Assembly: GCF_007680605.1 (NCBI RefSeq)
Contig: NZ_VEIO01000009.1
Coordinates: forward strand, 124,001-188,000
Length of the DNA: 64,000 nt
Source: Paenibacillus xylanexedens
GTDB taxonomy: Bacteria; Bacillota; Bacilli; Paenibacillales; Paenibacillaceae
Direction: 5' to 3'
Below are positions 16,788 to 25,137 of the stretch, piece after piece. The translations under genes were made by a program, and so were the position numbers. The notes beneath the pieces were generated by a model. It had not been told where the DNA came from. It ran no database searches and saw only the letters and a program-made list of their open reading frames with translations. The stretch's first letter is position 1; every line of letters begins with the position of its first letter.

Positions 16788-17843
16788 TTACTGAATGTCT
16801 ATCTTCTTCAGCCATCGTTCAAGGAATATGGATTCTTCATTTTCTATATTCGTAATCAGCGTTTGTAAGCTTTCGCAAATATTCGTATCCCTTGTCAAAT
16901 TATATTTAATCGCTAGATTCACAAGTATCTTTGCTTTAAGTTCAATGGCTGTGAATTCATCTATATGCTCTTGATTTAATTCAATTAAATGCCGATTATC
17001 GTACAAGTACTTGAGTCTTAGCGTCATGATCTTCTTATGGTCATAAAGTAAATGAAAGGGTCTTATATCAAGCTTGGACTTATGTTCCGATGTCTCTTTC
17101 GCATAATTTATTAGAGTTGTGTATATTTGCATGCCGAAGTCAAGATTATCCCTGTCGCCCCCATAGTTGAACATCTCCCAATACTCCGGCGTTTTGCTAG
17201 TGAAATAATTTCTGATAGAGTTCACTAGGGTATCTGCACTGAATTTATCCCGATATTGATCATTGAATGTATACAGATAAACCATTTCGTTTAGATAATC
17301 ATGATTCGTTGTTAGATGATTAGTCTCGAACGCAAGATTGAAATCATTAAATGATATCTCAGCCTGACTATACACCCCGTTCTTAAAAAAATCGGAAACA
17401 TACAATATTTCTCTATCCAAATCATAGCCGTAAACAAATATGTCATGGTGCAATTGAAGTTTATTGTAGCGATCGCTTAGGGGCACGTAGAAATAATTGA
17501 TCATCGTGTGGACATAGTTATTCGCATTAATATTTTCTATAATAAAATGAATAACAGAGTCCCATTTCGTTGTTACCGTATCTCTATGTATCTTTTGAGT
17601 CGTAATCCATTTGCACGCGTCCGAAGGCCGCAACTCATAAGTCACAGGGAAATAAAAATCCCCCCAATGATGTTTATAATCTTTGTTAATAAACAATTGG
17701 ATATAATTATTAAATACCCATGGGTGTGCGCACTCGTAATGGGTAAGTATGGACAAGAGATGAGCATGTTGCGTATAGGTTGTAATCATCGGATAACTGA
17801 CCGGCAATATTTCTCTGCCTAATGTTTGAGTTGAATTCTTCAA
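16788..17843 (-). CDS. BtrH-like putative acyl-ACP acyltransferase (second copy)
   Basis: A protein of about 351 residues related to the family of the first copy at 5632-6678. The candidate nucleophile is Cys38 in THYECAHPWVF. The second half of the catalytic domain, from MINYFYVPLSDRY through LHHDIFVYGYD to LYVSDFF, has the His and Asp pattern expected for the BtrH N-terminal, C39-like fold. The C-terminal 150 residues are helical. The TTG at 17843 is preferred because AGGGGTGA is eight bases upstream; a GTG at 17855 overlaps that site. It follows the AMP-ligase gene by about 50 bases on the same strand and is AT-rich like it. It probably transfers the acyl group from ACP2. Confidence 0.6.
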   Translation of the reverse strand: MKNSTQTLGREILPVSYPMITTYTQHAHLLSILTHYECAHPWVFNNYIQLFINKDYKHHWGDFYFPVTYELRPSDACKWITTQKIHRDTVTTKWDSVIHFIIENINANNYVHTMINYFYVPLSDRYNKLQLHHDIFVYGYDLDREILYVSDFFKNGVYSQAEISFNDFNLAFETNHLTTNHDYLNEMVYLYTFNDQYRDKFSADTLVNSIRNYFTSKTPEYWEMFNYGGDRDNLDFGMQIYTTLINYAKETSEHKSKLDIRPFHLLYDHKKIMTLRLKYLYDNRHLIELNQEHIDEFTAIELKAKILVNLAIKYNLTRDTNICESLQTLITNIENEESIFLERWLKKIDIQ

Positions 17844-17892
17844 CTTTTCGTTCACCCCTGGTTATTTGGTTAAATAGCTCAAAGATTCCGAA

Positions 17893-19386
17893 TCAGTATA
17901 TCTCATTTAGCAATAAGCGCTTGGTACTTACCCTGTCCAGTTTTCCTGTTTTTGTTTTTGGAATGTTATCGATAATCCTCCACTGTCTAGGCACTTTATA
18001 CGATGACAAATGCAAGTTGCAATATCGTGTCAGTACATCTGTATCAATCAGGGAGTCATTAAAAAGTTTCAGAAACGCGACGGGAACTTCGCCTAACAGA
18101 TCATCGTGCACACCAACAACCATGACCTCCTCCACTTCTTTCATGCCGTACAAAAATTCCTCGATTTCTTCCGGATAGATATTGATACCGCCGGATATAA
18201 TGATATTCTTCTTTCGGCCTGTGAGTATAAGACATCCTGATTCATTCCAATATCCCAAATCTCCAGTCTTTAACCAACCCTCGACAATGGTAGCTTTCGT
18301 TAACTCCGGGTTTTTGTAATAACCAAGCATCACATTCGGGCCCTTTACCCAAATTTCTCCGATCGTTGCTCCCTTAACCTCATTCTCTTCTTCGTCAACA
18401 AGACGAATAGAAACGTCATTGACGGGTGATCCACAGGATAAGCAGCGCTCTCCCCGTTCCATCATGCTCACCCGCGGAGAAGCTTCGGTTAATCCATAGG
18501 TTTGAATAATGTCCGCGTGAGGAAATACAGTCTGAAGATGGCCTACTAATTTCGCGGGAGTCGCCGCACCGCTAATTACAATAAATTCAATGGAATCAAA
18601 GGCACTCCAGTTCTTTGTCTGTTGGAAATCGGAAACAAAGTGCATCAATTGCGTAGGCACCGCTGAGAATGCCGTGACCGCCTTATTCTGAAACAGTTTA
18701 AACGCAGTGCGCGGCAGCAAGGGTAAGCTGATAAGTGTAATTCGGGTTCCATATAACATGCAAGAAATCAATTGCGTGACAATCGTAGAACTGAAATGAA
18801 CGGGCATCGTTACCAGAAACGAATCCTGATTCGTATACCCCACCTTTTCGCCATGTGCGAGCGCATTCGTTAATACATTCCAATGGGATAACATAACGAT
18901 TTTAGATTTTCCGGTTGTGCCCGATGTAGGAAGGAGAATCGCACATTGGTTGGGATCAGACTGATTGGTTAACGAGATCGATTCGAACGAAGGCATGGGT
19001 TCTTGCGATACATCCTGAGCGGTAACCCAAGGAATGTCGCAATTTAAATGTGCAGGCTGTGCAGATTTGCTGATAACCAGTTTGGCATCACTGGCATATA
19101 AAATATTTTCAATTTCGGTATTGGATGCCGAGTAAGGAACCGGTACTAACACATAACCGCCGAATTGAATGCCAAGCGCCGCAAAAATGAACAAGGGCTC
19201 GTTATTTGTGTATAATGCAAGATGACTTCCGGGCTCAAGCTTAAAATTCTTGCGGATGTATGAAGCAATCAAGTATGCTTCTGTCATCATCTCTGCGTAA
19301 GTCCATTGCTGCTTAAGATCTTCAAGGATAATATGATCTTGGCGATCAGAGGCCTCCAGAAATAGACGCTGAATGACCGTCATCAT
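17893..19386 (-). CDS. AMP-forming acyl/aryl/aminoacyl-ACP ligase
   Basis: A 497-residue class I adenylate-forming enzyme. Core motifs are intact: LPTSGTTGKSK (A3, about 152-162), IQTYGLTEASPR (A5), WLKTGDLGYW (A7), GRKKNIIISGGINIYPEE (A8) and PKTKTGKLDR with the catalytic Lys (A10). It is free-standing, with no fused carrier domain. Its start overlaps the ACP2 stop by four bases, so the pair should form a loading module. The acid substrate cannot be deduced reliably. Fatty, aryl or amino acids are all possible; the absence of the conserved Asp of amino-acid adenylation domains at the usual place could not be checked without alignment. Confidence 0.9.
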   Translation of the reverse strand: MMTVIQRLFLEASDRQDHIILEDLKQQWTYAEMMTEAYLIASYIRKNFKLEPGSHLALYTNNEPLFIFAALGIQFGGYVLVPVPYSASNTEIENILYASDAKLVISKSAQPAHLNCDIPWVTAQDVSQEPMPSFESISLTNQSDPNQCAILLPTSGTTGKSKIVMLSHWNVLTNALAHGEKVGYTNQDSFLVTMPVHFSSTIVTQLISCMLYGTRITLISLPLLPRTAFKLFQNKAVTAFSAVPTQLMHFVSDFQQTKNWSAFDSIEFIVISGAATPAKLVGHLQTVFPHADIIQTYGLTEASPRVSMMERGERCLSCGSPVNDVSIRLVDEEENEVKGATIGEIWVKGPNVMLGYYKNPELTKATIVEGWLKTGDLGYWNESGCLILTGRKKNIIISGGINIYPEEIEEFLYGMKEVEEVMVVGVHDDLLGEVPVAFLKLFNDSLIDTDVLTRYCNLHLSSYKVPRQWRIIDNIPKTKTGKLDRVSTKRLLLNEIY

Positions 19387-19625
19387 AGCGTTTTCTCAGT
19401 CAAATAATTAAGGATTAATCCAGCCGTGGAGAACTTCTCAAATAACAGATCTTCATCAGGGATCGAGATGTTAAACTTCGATTCCACTAAAACAATAAGC
19501 TTGACGAAGCCTACTGAATCGATTCCTTGGTCCAACAAACGGGTATCGTGGTTTTCCGGATACTCGATGTCCAGCTCAGCAAAAATTTCATCTCTCAAGA
19601 TCAATTCTATTGTTTTAGACATCAT
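19383..19625 (-). CDS. Acyl carrier protein 2
   Basis: An 80-residue carrier protein. The attachment serine is Ser37 in GIDSVGFVKLIVLVESKF, followed by ISIPDEDLLFEKFST, the typical helix III region. GGGGGAAAC precedes tandem ATG codons (19625 and 19622). It is the first gene of a three-gene operon, ACP2, AMP-ligase, BtrH-like, separate from the ACP1 operon. The DSV motif differs from DSL of ACP1, in line with two distinct carrier proteins. Confidence 0.88.
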   Translation of the reverse strand: MMSKTIELILRDEIFAELDIEYPENHDTRLLDQGIDSVGFVKLIVLVESKFNISIPDEDLLFEKFSTAGLILNYLTEKTL

Positions 19626-19714
19626 GTTTCCCCCGTTAGATAATCTTTAGAAAAAGGCTGATTAAAGAGGATTGTATATGTGATGAGCAAGTGAAATTGA
19701 TTGTGAAGAAGAAT

Positions 19715-20095
19715 AAGTTCATAAATATAGAAAAGGTGAAGTTGCACTGAAAGAGTTATTTATAGAGTTGTATGCAGAGATACTGCAATTCATGTTGGAG
19801 GCGGAGTATGACACGATGCAGGACACAAAAAGCTTGACGCGAAGAGTACAACGACGGAAATAATTGAGGGTTTCCACCGTCAACTTCGCAAAGCCTAAAG
19901 AAAAAAGCATTTTCCCAAGCAATGAAGCGTTGCTGAAAATGCTCTACAAAACTACGAGAAATGTCGCTTGTAAATGGACAGGGCGTGTACAAAACCGGGA
20001 CGAAGTCCCCCATCACCTCTCCATTTTCTTCCTGGACGGGATCGAACTATATTGCGTAATTTTTTGCTTGGAGAGCGTTTACACTAGTGATTTAC
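19715..20095 (+). mobile_element. Decayed IS256-family transposase remnant
   Basis: Plus-strand frames keep two ends of an IS256-type transposase. The first, about 19740-19815, reads ALKELFIELYAEILQ then FMLEAEYDT, the N-terminal region. Then, after a large internal deletion, TTEIIEGFHRQLRK (about 19850-19890) and, one frame over, KSIFPSNEALLKMLY, then KWTGRVQN (about 19900-20020), the C-terminal region. The DDE catalytic centre is lost, and a stop and a frameshift separate the pieces, so it is inactive. No clean terminal inverted repeats were identified. It borders the biosynthetic cluster on its right. Confidence 0.7.
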
Positions 20096-20338
20096 AGCAC
20101 TAATTGATTGATATATTAAATATAATTACATATATGCCAATTGTCAACAGTTTTGAAAAAGCCCGTTGAGGCCTTCTGGAATCCCATTTGTCATCTGGCT
20201 GTTTCTCAGCCTTCCTAGATGTTAGGCATCGATCAATAACCTTATTGTAGAAAAAACGCCCCGCAATATGAAAAATGTCCCGTATCGCTATGATCGAATC
20301 ACTAAAAGGTTTGAAATAGCTATCCCAACTTTGAGGGA

Positions 20339-20368
20339 TTGAAGAGAGATGGCGTATATCGCTATAAT
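20339..20368 (+). promoter_or_regulatory. Sigma-A promoter for the MFS transporter gene
   Basis: TTGAAG (20339-20344), an 18-base spacer, TATAAT (20363-20368), 60 bases before the start codon. The segment around the -10 (TATCGCTATAAT, 20357-20368) is echoed by TATCGCTATGAT at 20283-20294, which could be a regulator site or a decayed second promoter. Confidence 0.5.
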
Positions 20369-20427
20369 TCAGACATTGGATTAAGATGATCTGGATAGCG
20401 GCAGGGGTGCCGAAAAGGAGGATGCAT

Positions 20428-21783
20428 ATGAATCACCACACATCAATGGCTCCGAAACGGCAAAAAAGCCGCTCTGACAGAGTAAATGAGTATTTAAAAT
20501 CGCCGGAGAAGCAGAAGCAACTGTATAAAAAAACGTTATGGCTTGTTGTTATCTCACAAATATTCGGAGGAGCGGGGCTGGCTGCCGGGCTTACTGTTGG
20601 AGCGCTACTTGCGCAGGACATGCTAGGTAGCGACAGCCTTTCAGGTCTTCCCGCAGCTTTGTTTACACTGGGCTCTGCGGCGGCGGCGCTTATTGTGGGA
20701 AGGTTGTCACAGCAATTCGGACGCAGAGTCGGGCTGGCCGCTGGATTTATAGCGGGCGGAGCTGGAGCGACTGGCGTTGTGTTTGCCGCTCTTTGGGATC
20801 AAATAGCGCTGCTATTTGTGTCCCTGTTCATTTACGGAGCGGGCACGGCAACTAATCTGCAAGCCCGATACGCGGGTACGGATCTGGCGCCGCCGAATCA
20901 GCGGGCCAAAGCAATCAGTACAGCGCTGGTGTTTACGACGATTGGTGCGGTGGCAGGTCCCAATCTGGTAGAGCCGACTGGTCGCATGGCGATCTCCATC
21001 GGTCTTCCTGCTTTGTCGGGGCCGTTTATTGTAGCTGCAGCAGCCTATTTGATAGCGGGTCTGGTACTGCTGCTGTTTCTTCGTCCTGATCCGTTTATCG
21101 TTGCCAAGGCGATTGACGAAGAGGAAAGGTTGTATAAAAGCACGCAGGTGAAAGCCGACCAAAATCTTCAGGTGAAGCGAAACGAAAGCGACTCAGAGAG
21201 CACCCATAACCGAACAGGACTTATTGTAGGAGCAACAGTTATGGTGCTTACCCAAATCGTAATGGTGGGGATCATGGTTATGACGCCCGTACATATGAAG
21301 CAACATGGCCATGGGCTTGGAGATGCAGGTCTGGTGATTGGCATCCATATCGCATTCATGTATTTGCCTTCCCTGCTGACTGGCGTGCTGGTGGATAAGC
21401 TTGGCCGTACCTTTATGTCCTATGCATCGGGCGTAACGCTGCTGCTGGCAGGTTTGAGCGCAGCTTTTGCACCAGGTGAATCCATGGGCTTACTTATTGT
21501 AGCGTTGGCGCTTCTCGGCCTAGGCTGGAACTTTGGACTGATTAGCGGAACGGCAGCCATTATCGACTCCACAACGCCGAATGTTCGCGCGAAGACACAA
21601 GGCACGATTGATGTGCTGATTGCGCTAGCCGGCGCATCCGGCGGCGCTTTGTCAGGCATGGTTATGGCTGGCGCTGGCTATTCCATGCTTTCTCTTACTG
21701 GAGGATTGATGTCCTTGCTGCTTATTCCGGTGGTGGCCTGGTCATGGAGGAAAAATTCAACCCCTCATTCTGAAAAGGGGTAA
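20428..21783 (+). CDS. MFS transporter
   Basis: A 451-residue major facilitator with 12 predicted helices. After a basic cytoplasmic N-terminus comes LVVISQIFGGAGLAAG (helix 1). The loop 2-3 motif is GRLSQQFGRRVG, matching the MFS motif A pattern GxLaDrxGrkxx, and its C-half counterpart is GVLVDKLGRTFMS. A hydrophilic central loop (about residues 225-270) divides the two halves. The ATG at 20428 is six bases after AAGGAGG; an ATG two codons earlier touches the ribosome binding site. Substrate unknown; drug or metabolite efflux is likely. It lies between the cluster and rlmCD and could belong to the same transferred block. Confidence 0.9.
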   Translation: MNHHTSMAPKRQKSRSDRVNEYLKSPEKQKQLYKKTLWLVVISQIFGGAGLAAGLTVGALLAQDMLGSDSLSGLPAALFTLGSAAAALIVGRLSQQFGRRVGLAAGFIAGGAGATGVVFAALWDQIALLFVSLFIYGAGTATNLQARYAGTDLAPPNQRAKAISTALVFTTIGAVAGPNLVEPTGRMAISIGLPALSGPFIVAAAAYLIAGLVLLLFLRPDPFIVAKAIDEEERLYKSTQVKADQNLQVKRNESDSESTHNRTGLIVGATVMVLTQIVMVGIMVMTPVHMKQHGHGLGDAGLVIGIHIAFMYLPSLLTGVLVDKLGRTFMSYASGVTLLLAGLSAAFAPGESMGLLIVALALLGLGWNFGLISGTAAIIDSTTPNVRAKTQGTIDVLIALAGASGGALSGMVMAGAGYSMLSLTGGLMSLLLIPVVAWSWRKNSTPHSEKG

Positions 21784-21895
21784 ATGCTTTGTCATCCTGT
21801 TCACCGAATTCAAACAACTTCTCGAAGCAATTTTTGTCCTCCAGGGAGTTGACTCCAGAGATCTTGCACCGACCCATTAATCGAATTGAAATTAA

Positions 21896-21942
21896 AGCAG
21901 AAGGGTTCGAGAATTTTTTACAAATTCTCGAACCCTTCTGCT
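21896..21942. terminator. Strong bidirectional terminator between MFS gene and rlmCD
   Basis: A 21-base-pair perfect stem (21896-21916 with 21922-21942) and a 5-base loop. It overlaps the rlmCD stop codon and serves the convergent MFS gene as well. Confidence 0.85.
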
Positions 21943-23567
21943 TATTCTTTAATCCTAACCAACATCGCCACCGACTCCACATGCACCGTATGCGGGAACA
22001 TATCCACCGGCGTTACCTCCACAGTGCGATAGCCGCCATCCTCCAGTACTCTTAAATCACGTGCCAGCGTACTCGGATTACAGCTCACGTACACCACGCG
22101 TTCCGGCTTCATCTCCAGGATGGTATCAAGCAGACGCGGGTCGCAGCCTTTGCGCGGAGGATCGACGACGATGACGTCGGCTTCAATGCCTTGTTCTTTC
22201 CAGCGGGGAATCACGTCCTCGGAGGCGCCAACTTCGAATTTGACGTTACGCATCTCGTTCAGCATCGCATTGCTGCGCGCATCCTCAATGGCTTCGGGTA
22301 CAATCTCTACCCCGTACACCTGATCCGCATGCTGCGCCAGGAAAAGAGAGATCGTTCCGATGCCGCAATAGGCATCAATTACGGTTTCTTTTCCACTCAG
22401 CCCGGCGTATTCTACCGTTTTTCCATACAGTACTTCGGTCTGCACCGGATTGACCTGGTAGAACGAACGCGGAGAGATTGCAAATTGCACATCCCCGATA
22501 TAATCGTAGATTACATCCCGGCCCCAAAGCACACGGGTCTCATCACCGAAAATCACGTTCGTCTGCTTTTTGTTCACGTTCTGACAGATGCTCGCCACTT
22601 GAGGGATCGCTTCACGGATACTGCCGATCCACTCATCTTGGTGTTGAATATCCCGGCCATTCGTCACCAGAACGAGCATCATCTCGCCTGTACGGAACGC
22701 TTTTTTCACCACGACATGACGCAACAGGCCGCGGCCTGTTTCTTCGTTGTATGCACTGATGCCGAGATGGCTACCAATCTCCTTCACCTTCGACACGACT
22801 TCATCATTGTGCTCGTGCTGGATAAGACAGGTCTCCATGTCGATGATTCGGTGACTTCCTTTGGCATAAAAACCACCCACCAAACCGCCTTCGGTTACCC
22901 CAATCGGCACCTGTGCCTTATTCCGATAACGCCACGGCTCGTCCATGCCCATCGTTGGCAAAACACGAATCGCGTGTTCTGTATCTTCTTCGTTCGTCTC
23001 ATCCTCCACCAACACGTTCAACTTCCCGATCCGTTGCAAATTATCGATCACAAGCTGACGTTTCCACGCCAGTTGACCAGCGTAGCTCATATGCTGGATC
23101 TGGCAGCCACCACATTGATCGTAGATCGGACATGGTGCGGATACACGGTCCGGACTGGCTTTGACAATCTCCAGCAACTTGGCGTAGCCATATTGCTTCT
23201 TGGTTTTCAGGACGCGCACGCGCACCGTTTCCCCTGGAAGAGCACCCTGCACGAATAATGTGTATCCATCCGCTCGGCCTACACCTTCGCCGTCATGGTT
23301 CATGCCAATGATCTCAATGACGGTTTCTTCATTTTTGCTCACGGGTAATCCTTCGATTGCTACGGATTCACGTGCTCTGCCTTTGGAACGCGCACCAGAA
23401 AGAGATGCACCGTTTGGCCGCACCTCTTTACCTGACTGACTTGAAAATGGACGGGTTGATTGAGTCGATTGACTTGACTGACGGGAAGCTGAAGCCTTCC
23501 CTTTCCCCTGAGGAGCAGCCGAATTCCGGCGGTTTTTTCCACGACCGCTGCGGTTCGTATTAGACAA
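21942..23567 (-). CDS. rlmCD: 23S rRNA (uracil-5-)-methyltransferase, RlmCD type
   Basis: A 541-residue TrmA/RumA-family enzyme that makes 5-methyluridine in 23S rRNA. Residues 1 to about 75 are a basic, Ser/Gln/Arg-rich tail not found in most family members. A TRAM domain follows (VIEIIGMNHDGEGVGRADG), then the Fe-S cluster motif CPIYDQCGGC, the SAM site DAYCGIGTIS, VDPPRKGC, and the catalytic-cysteine segment YVSCNPSTLARDL. The C-terminus HVESVAMLVRIKE is the part echoed at 5486-5530. Firmicutes use one RlmCD for two rRNA positions; I use that symbol by family and taxon. The long basic N-terminus probably aids RNA binding. Confidence 0.92.
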   Translation of the reverse strand: MSNTNRSGRGKNRRNSAAPQGKGKASASRQSSQSTQSTRPFSSQSGKEVRPNGASLSGARSKGRARESVAIEGLPVSKNEETVIEIIGMNHDGEGVGRADGYTLFVQGALPGETVRVRVLKTKKQYGYAKLLEIVKASPDRVSAPCPIYDQCGGCQIQHMSYAGQLAWKRQLVIDNLQRIGKLNVLVEDETNEEDTEHAIRVLPTMGMDEPWRYRNKAQVPIGVTEGGLVGGFYAKGSHRIIDMETCLIQHEHNDEVVSKVKEIGSHLGISAYNEETGRGLLRHVVVKKAFRTGEMMLVLVTNGRDIQHQDEWIGSIREAIPQVASICQNVNKKQTNVIFGDETRVLWGRDVIYDYIGDVQFAISPRSFYQVNPVQTEVLYGKTVEYAGLSGKETVIDAYCGIGTISLFLAQHADQVYGVEIVPEAIEDARSNAMLNEMRNVKFEVGASEDVIPRWKEQGIEADVIVVDPPRKGCDPRLLDTILEMKPERVVYVSCNPSTLARDLRVLEDGGYRTVEVTPVDMFPHTVHVESVAMLVRIKE

Positions 23568-23656
23568 CGTACATTCACTTCTTTCTTATATAGTACACCG
23601 CCTGCAATGACGGTGAGCTGAATTTGAGTTAATAAAAGAATTTCCTTCTTCACGCC

Positions 23657-23702
23657 AAAAATAACGTTCCAAAATTCTAACGAATCTCAGAGACGTTATT
23701 TT
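23657..23702. repeat. Palindromic intergenic repeat, copy A
   Basis: AAAATAACGT (23657-23666) is inverted as ACGTTATTTT (23693-23702). The right part (23679-23702) matches 50992-51015 at 20 of 24 positions, so this is a dispersed palindromic sequence. It lies directly behind dgkB and its minus-strand T-run could also make it a terminator. Confidence 0.55.
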
Positions 23703-23712
23703 AATGTAAAAC

Positions 23713-24597
23713 TTACCGATGGAACAGCTGCAGATGATGTTTTAGATTCGTAAACGTTGCTGGCAGCGTACCGCCCAGTTCCCCATCCAGATTAAGTTGC
23801 ACATAGCCTGGTGAAGTGACCTCCATATGATCCGTCTGGAAATGTACGACCTTTTTGTCGTTCAGATGCTCTCCGCGTAGCGCCAAAGTAACAAGACGAA
23901 TCATATCCGCCAGATTACACTTGCGTACACCAATGACATCGAACAACCCATCATCAATGGTTGCCCCTGGAGCTAGCTTTTCAAAGCCGCCAACGGAATT
24001 TGTATTTGCAATCAGGAACAGCATGAATTCATCATGAATTTCTTCCTGGCCATTCGCACGAATGATTAATTCCTGCGGGGACAGGCTTGCCATTTTCTCA
24101 ATCCCCTTCATATAATAGGCCAGTTGCCCGATCATCGTTTTCAGACGACTTGGTACTTCATAGGTCAGTTCAGTTAACGATCCACCACCGGCGATGTTGA
24201 TAAAATACCTATCGTTTGCCTTGCCGAGATCCAGTGGGCGCGTCTGCTGCTGAATGACCAGGTCCACATAATCTTCCCATTGTCTCGGAATGCCGAGCGC
24301 ACGCGCAAAATCATTGGTCGTTCCCAAAGGAAACACCCCCAGTGGAGGACGGTTCTCCCGCTCAGCCATACCATTAATGACCTCATACAGCGTACCGTCT
24401 CCACCGGCAGCAATAATCATGTCATAACCGCGTTCAATCGCCAGTTCCGCTTCCCGGGTTGCATCACCTTCCCCCGTTGTAGCATGACACGAGGCCTCAA
24501 TACCGCCCTGATCCAAACGTTGCAAAATATCAGCTAGACGTTTCTTCATTTCTTCCCGGCCTGAAGTCGGATTATATATTAATCGAGCTTTTTTCAT
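23713..24597 (-). CDS. dgkB: Diacylglycerol kinase DgkB
   Basis: A 294-residue soluble lipid kinase. YNPTSGREEMKKRL is the phosphate-binding start of the DAGK catalytic fold. AAGGDGTLYEVINGM contains the GGDGT nucleotide site, and PLGTTNDFARALGIP is the second signature. The C-terminal beta-sandwich ends with LNLDGELGG. DgkB returns diacylglycerol from lipoteichoic acid synthesis to the phospholipid pool at the membrane face. I chose the ATG at 24597 (AGGTGG eight bases upstream) over a GTG at 24609 that overlaps that site. It follows the same strand as rlmCD, as in many Bacillales. Confidence 0.93.
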   Translation of the reverse strand: MKKARLIYNPTSGREEMKKRLADILQRLDQGGIEASCHATTGEGDATREAELAIERGYDMIIAAGGDGTLYEVINGMAERENRPPLGVFPLGTTNDFARALGIPRQWEDYVDLVIQQQTRPLDLGKANDRYFINIAGGGSLTELTYEVPSRLKTMIGQLAYYMKGIEKMASLSPQELIIRANGQEEIHDEFMLFLIANTNSVGGFEKLAPGATIDDGLFDVIGVRKCNLADMIRLVTLALRGEHLNDKKVVHFQTDHMEVTSPGYVQLNLDGELGGTLPATFTNLKHHLQLFHR

Positions 24598-25137
24598 CTG
24601 ATACGCCACCTATTCCACATTATCCATGAGTCCGAATGACCTCATCTTCTTACGCTGCATCAGTCCACCAAGGGGCATCATTTCAATTAACACAACCATG
24701 CACTTTCGTTAATCCTGCCCAAACACTATATATAACTATGCCAGAGGAATGACGTCCCATTCCTAAAGCTATTGCTTCTATCATATCATCAAATGTAAAG
24801 ATGTCCTAGCCTATTCCAGCCGTGATTTTTGCATAAACCCTAACACCCAAAGTCCCTTACCCTAATAAACAAGTCAAAGTCATCTTGAAACCGTTCTCTC
24901 CATCTACTTTGGCAAAAAAACCACTGATCTTCCATTCTGCCCGCTTGCACAGGAATTAATCTTGGTACTTTCCACTGTCTACATATAAATATAGTATGAC
25001 AAAAATATACAGCAAATTTACATATCTCAATATAAAAATATAACCTGAATCAATATATTTCCAGTAGAATTGAAATACACAACGCTTCCATACATAACTG
25101 ACTTCACTCTACTACGTTTACAAAGGAGAATTGCACA
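24598..25137. other. Long intergenic region before the NLP gene
   Basis: About 540 bases between divergent genes dgkB and the NLP gene. The left part has a weak imperfect hairpin (AGGAATG/CATTCCT near 24744-24765). The last 200 bases are very AT-rich and should hold the NLP promoter, though no single strong -35/-10 pair stands out. AAAGGAG directly precedes the NLP start. Confidence 0.5.

Noticed and set aside
21722..21982. A minus-strand frame across the MFS/rlmCD junction
   Set aside because: It reads through the strong terminator and the end of rlmCD in another frame, with no family recognised, although its middle part (KNCFEKLFEFGEQDDKAF) has protein-like composition.
22191..23258. A 355-codon plus-strand open frame inside rlmCD
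   Set aside because: It is antisense to a clear RlmCD gene, has no family resemblance and no ribosome binding site; it is a shadow of codon bias. The same holds for 11533-12453 and 31415-31900.
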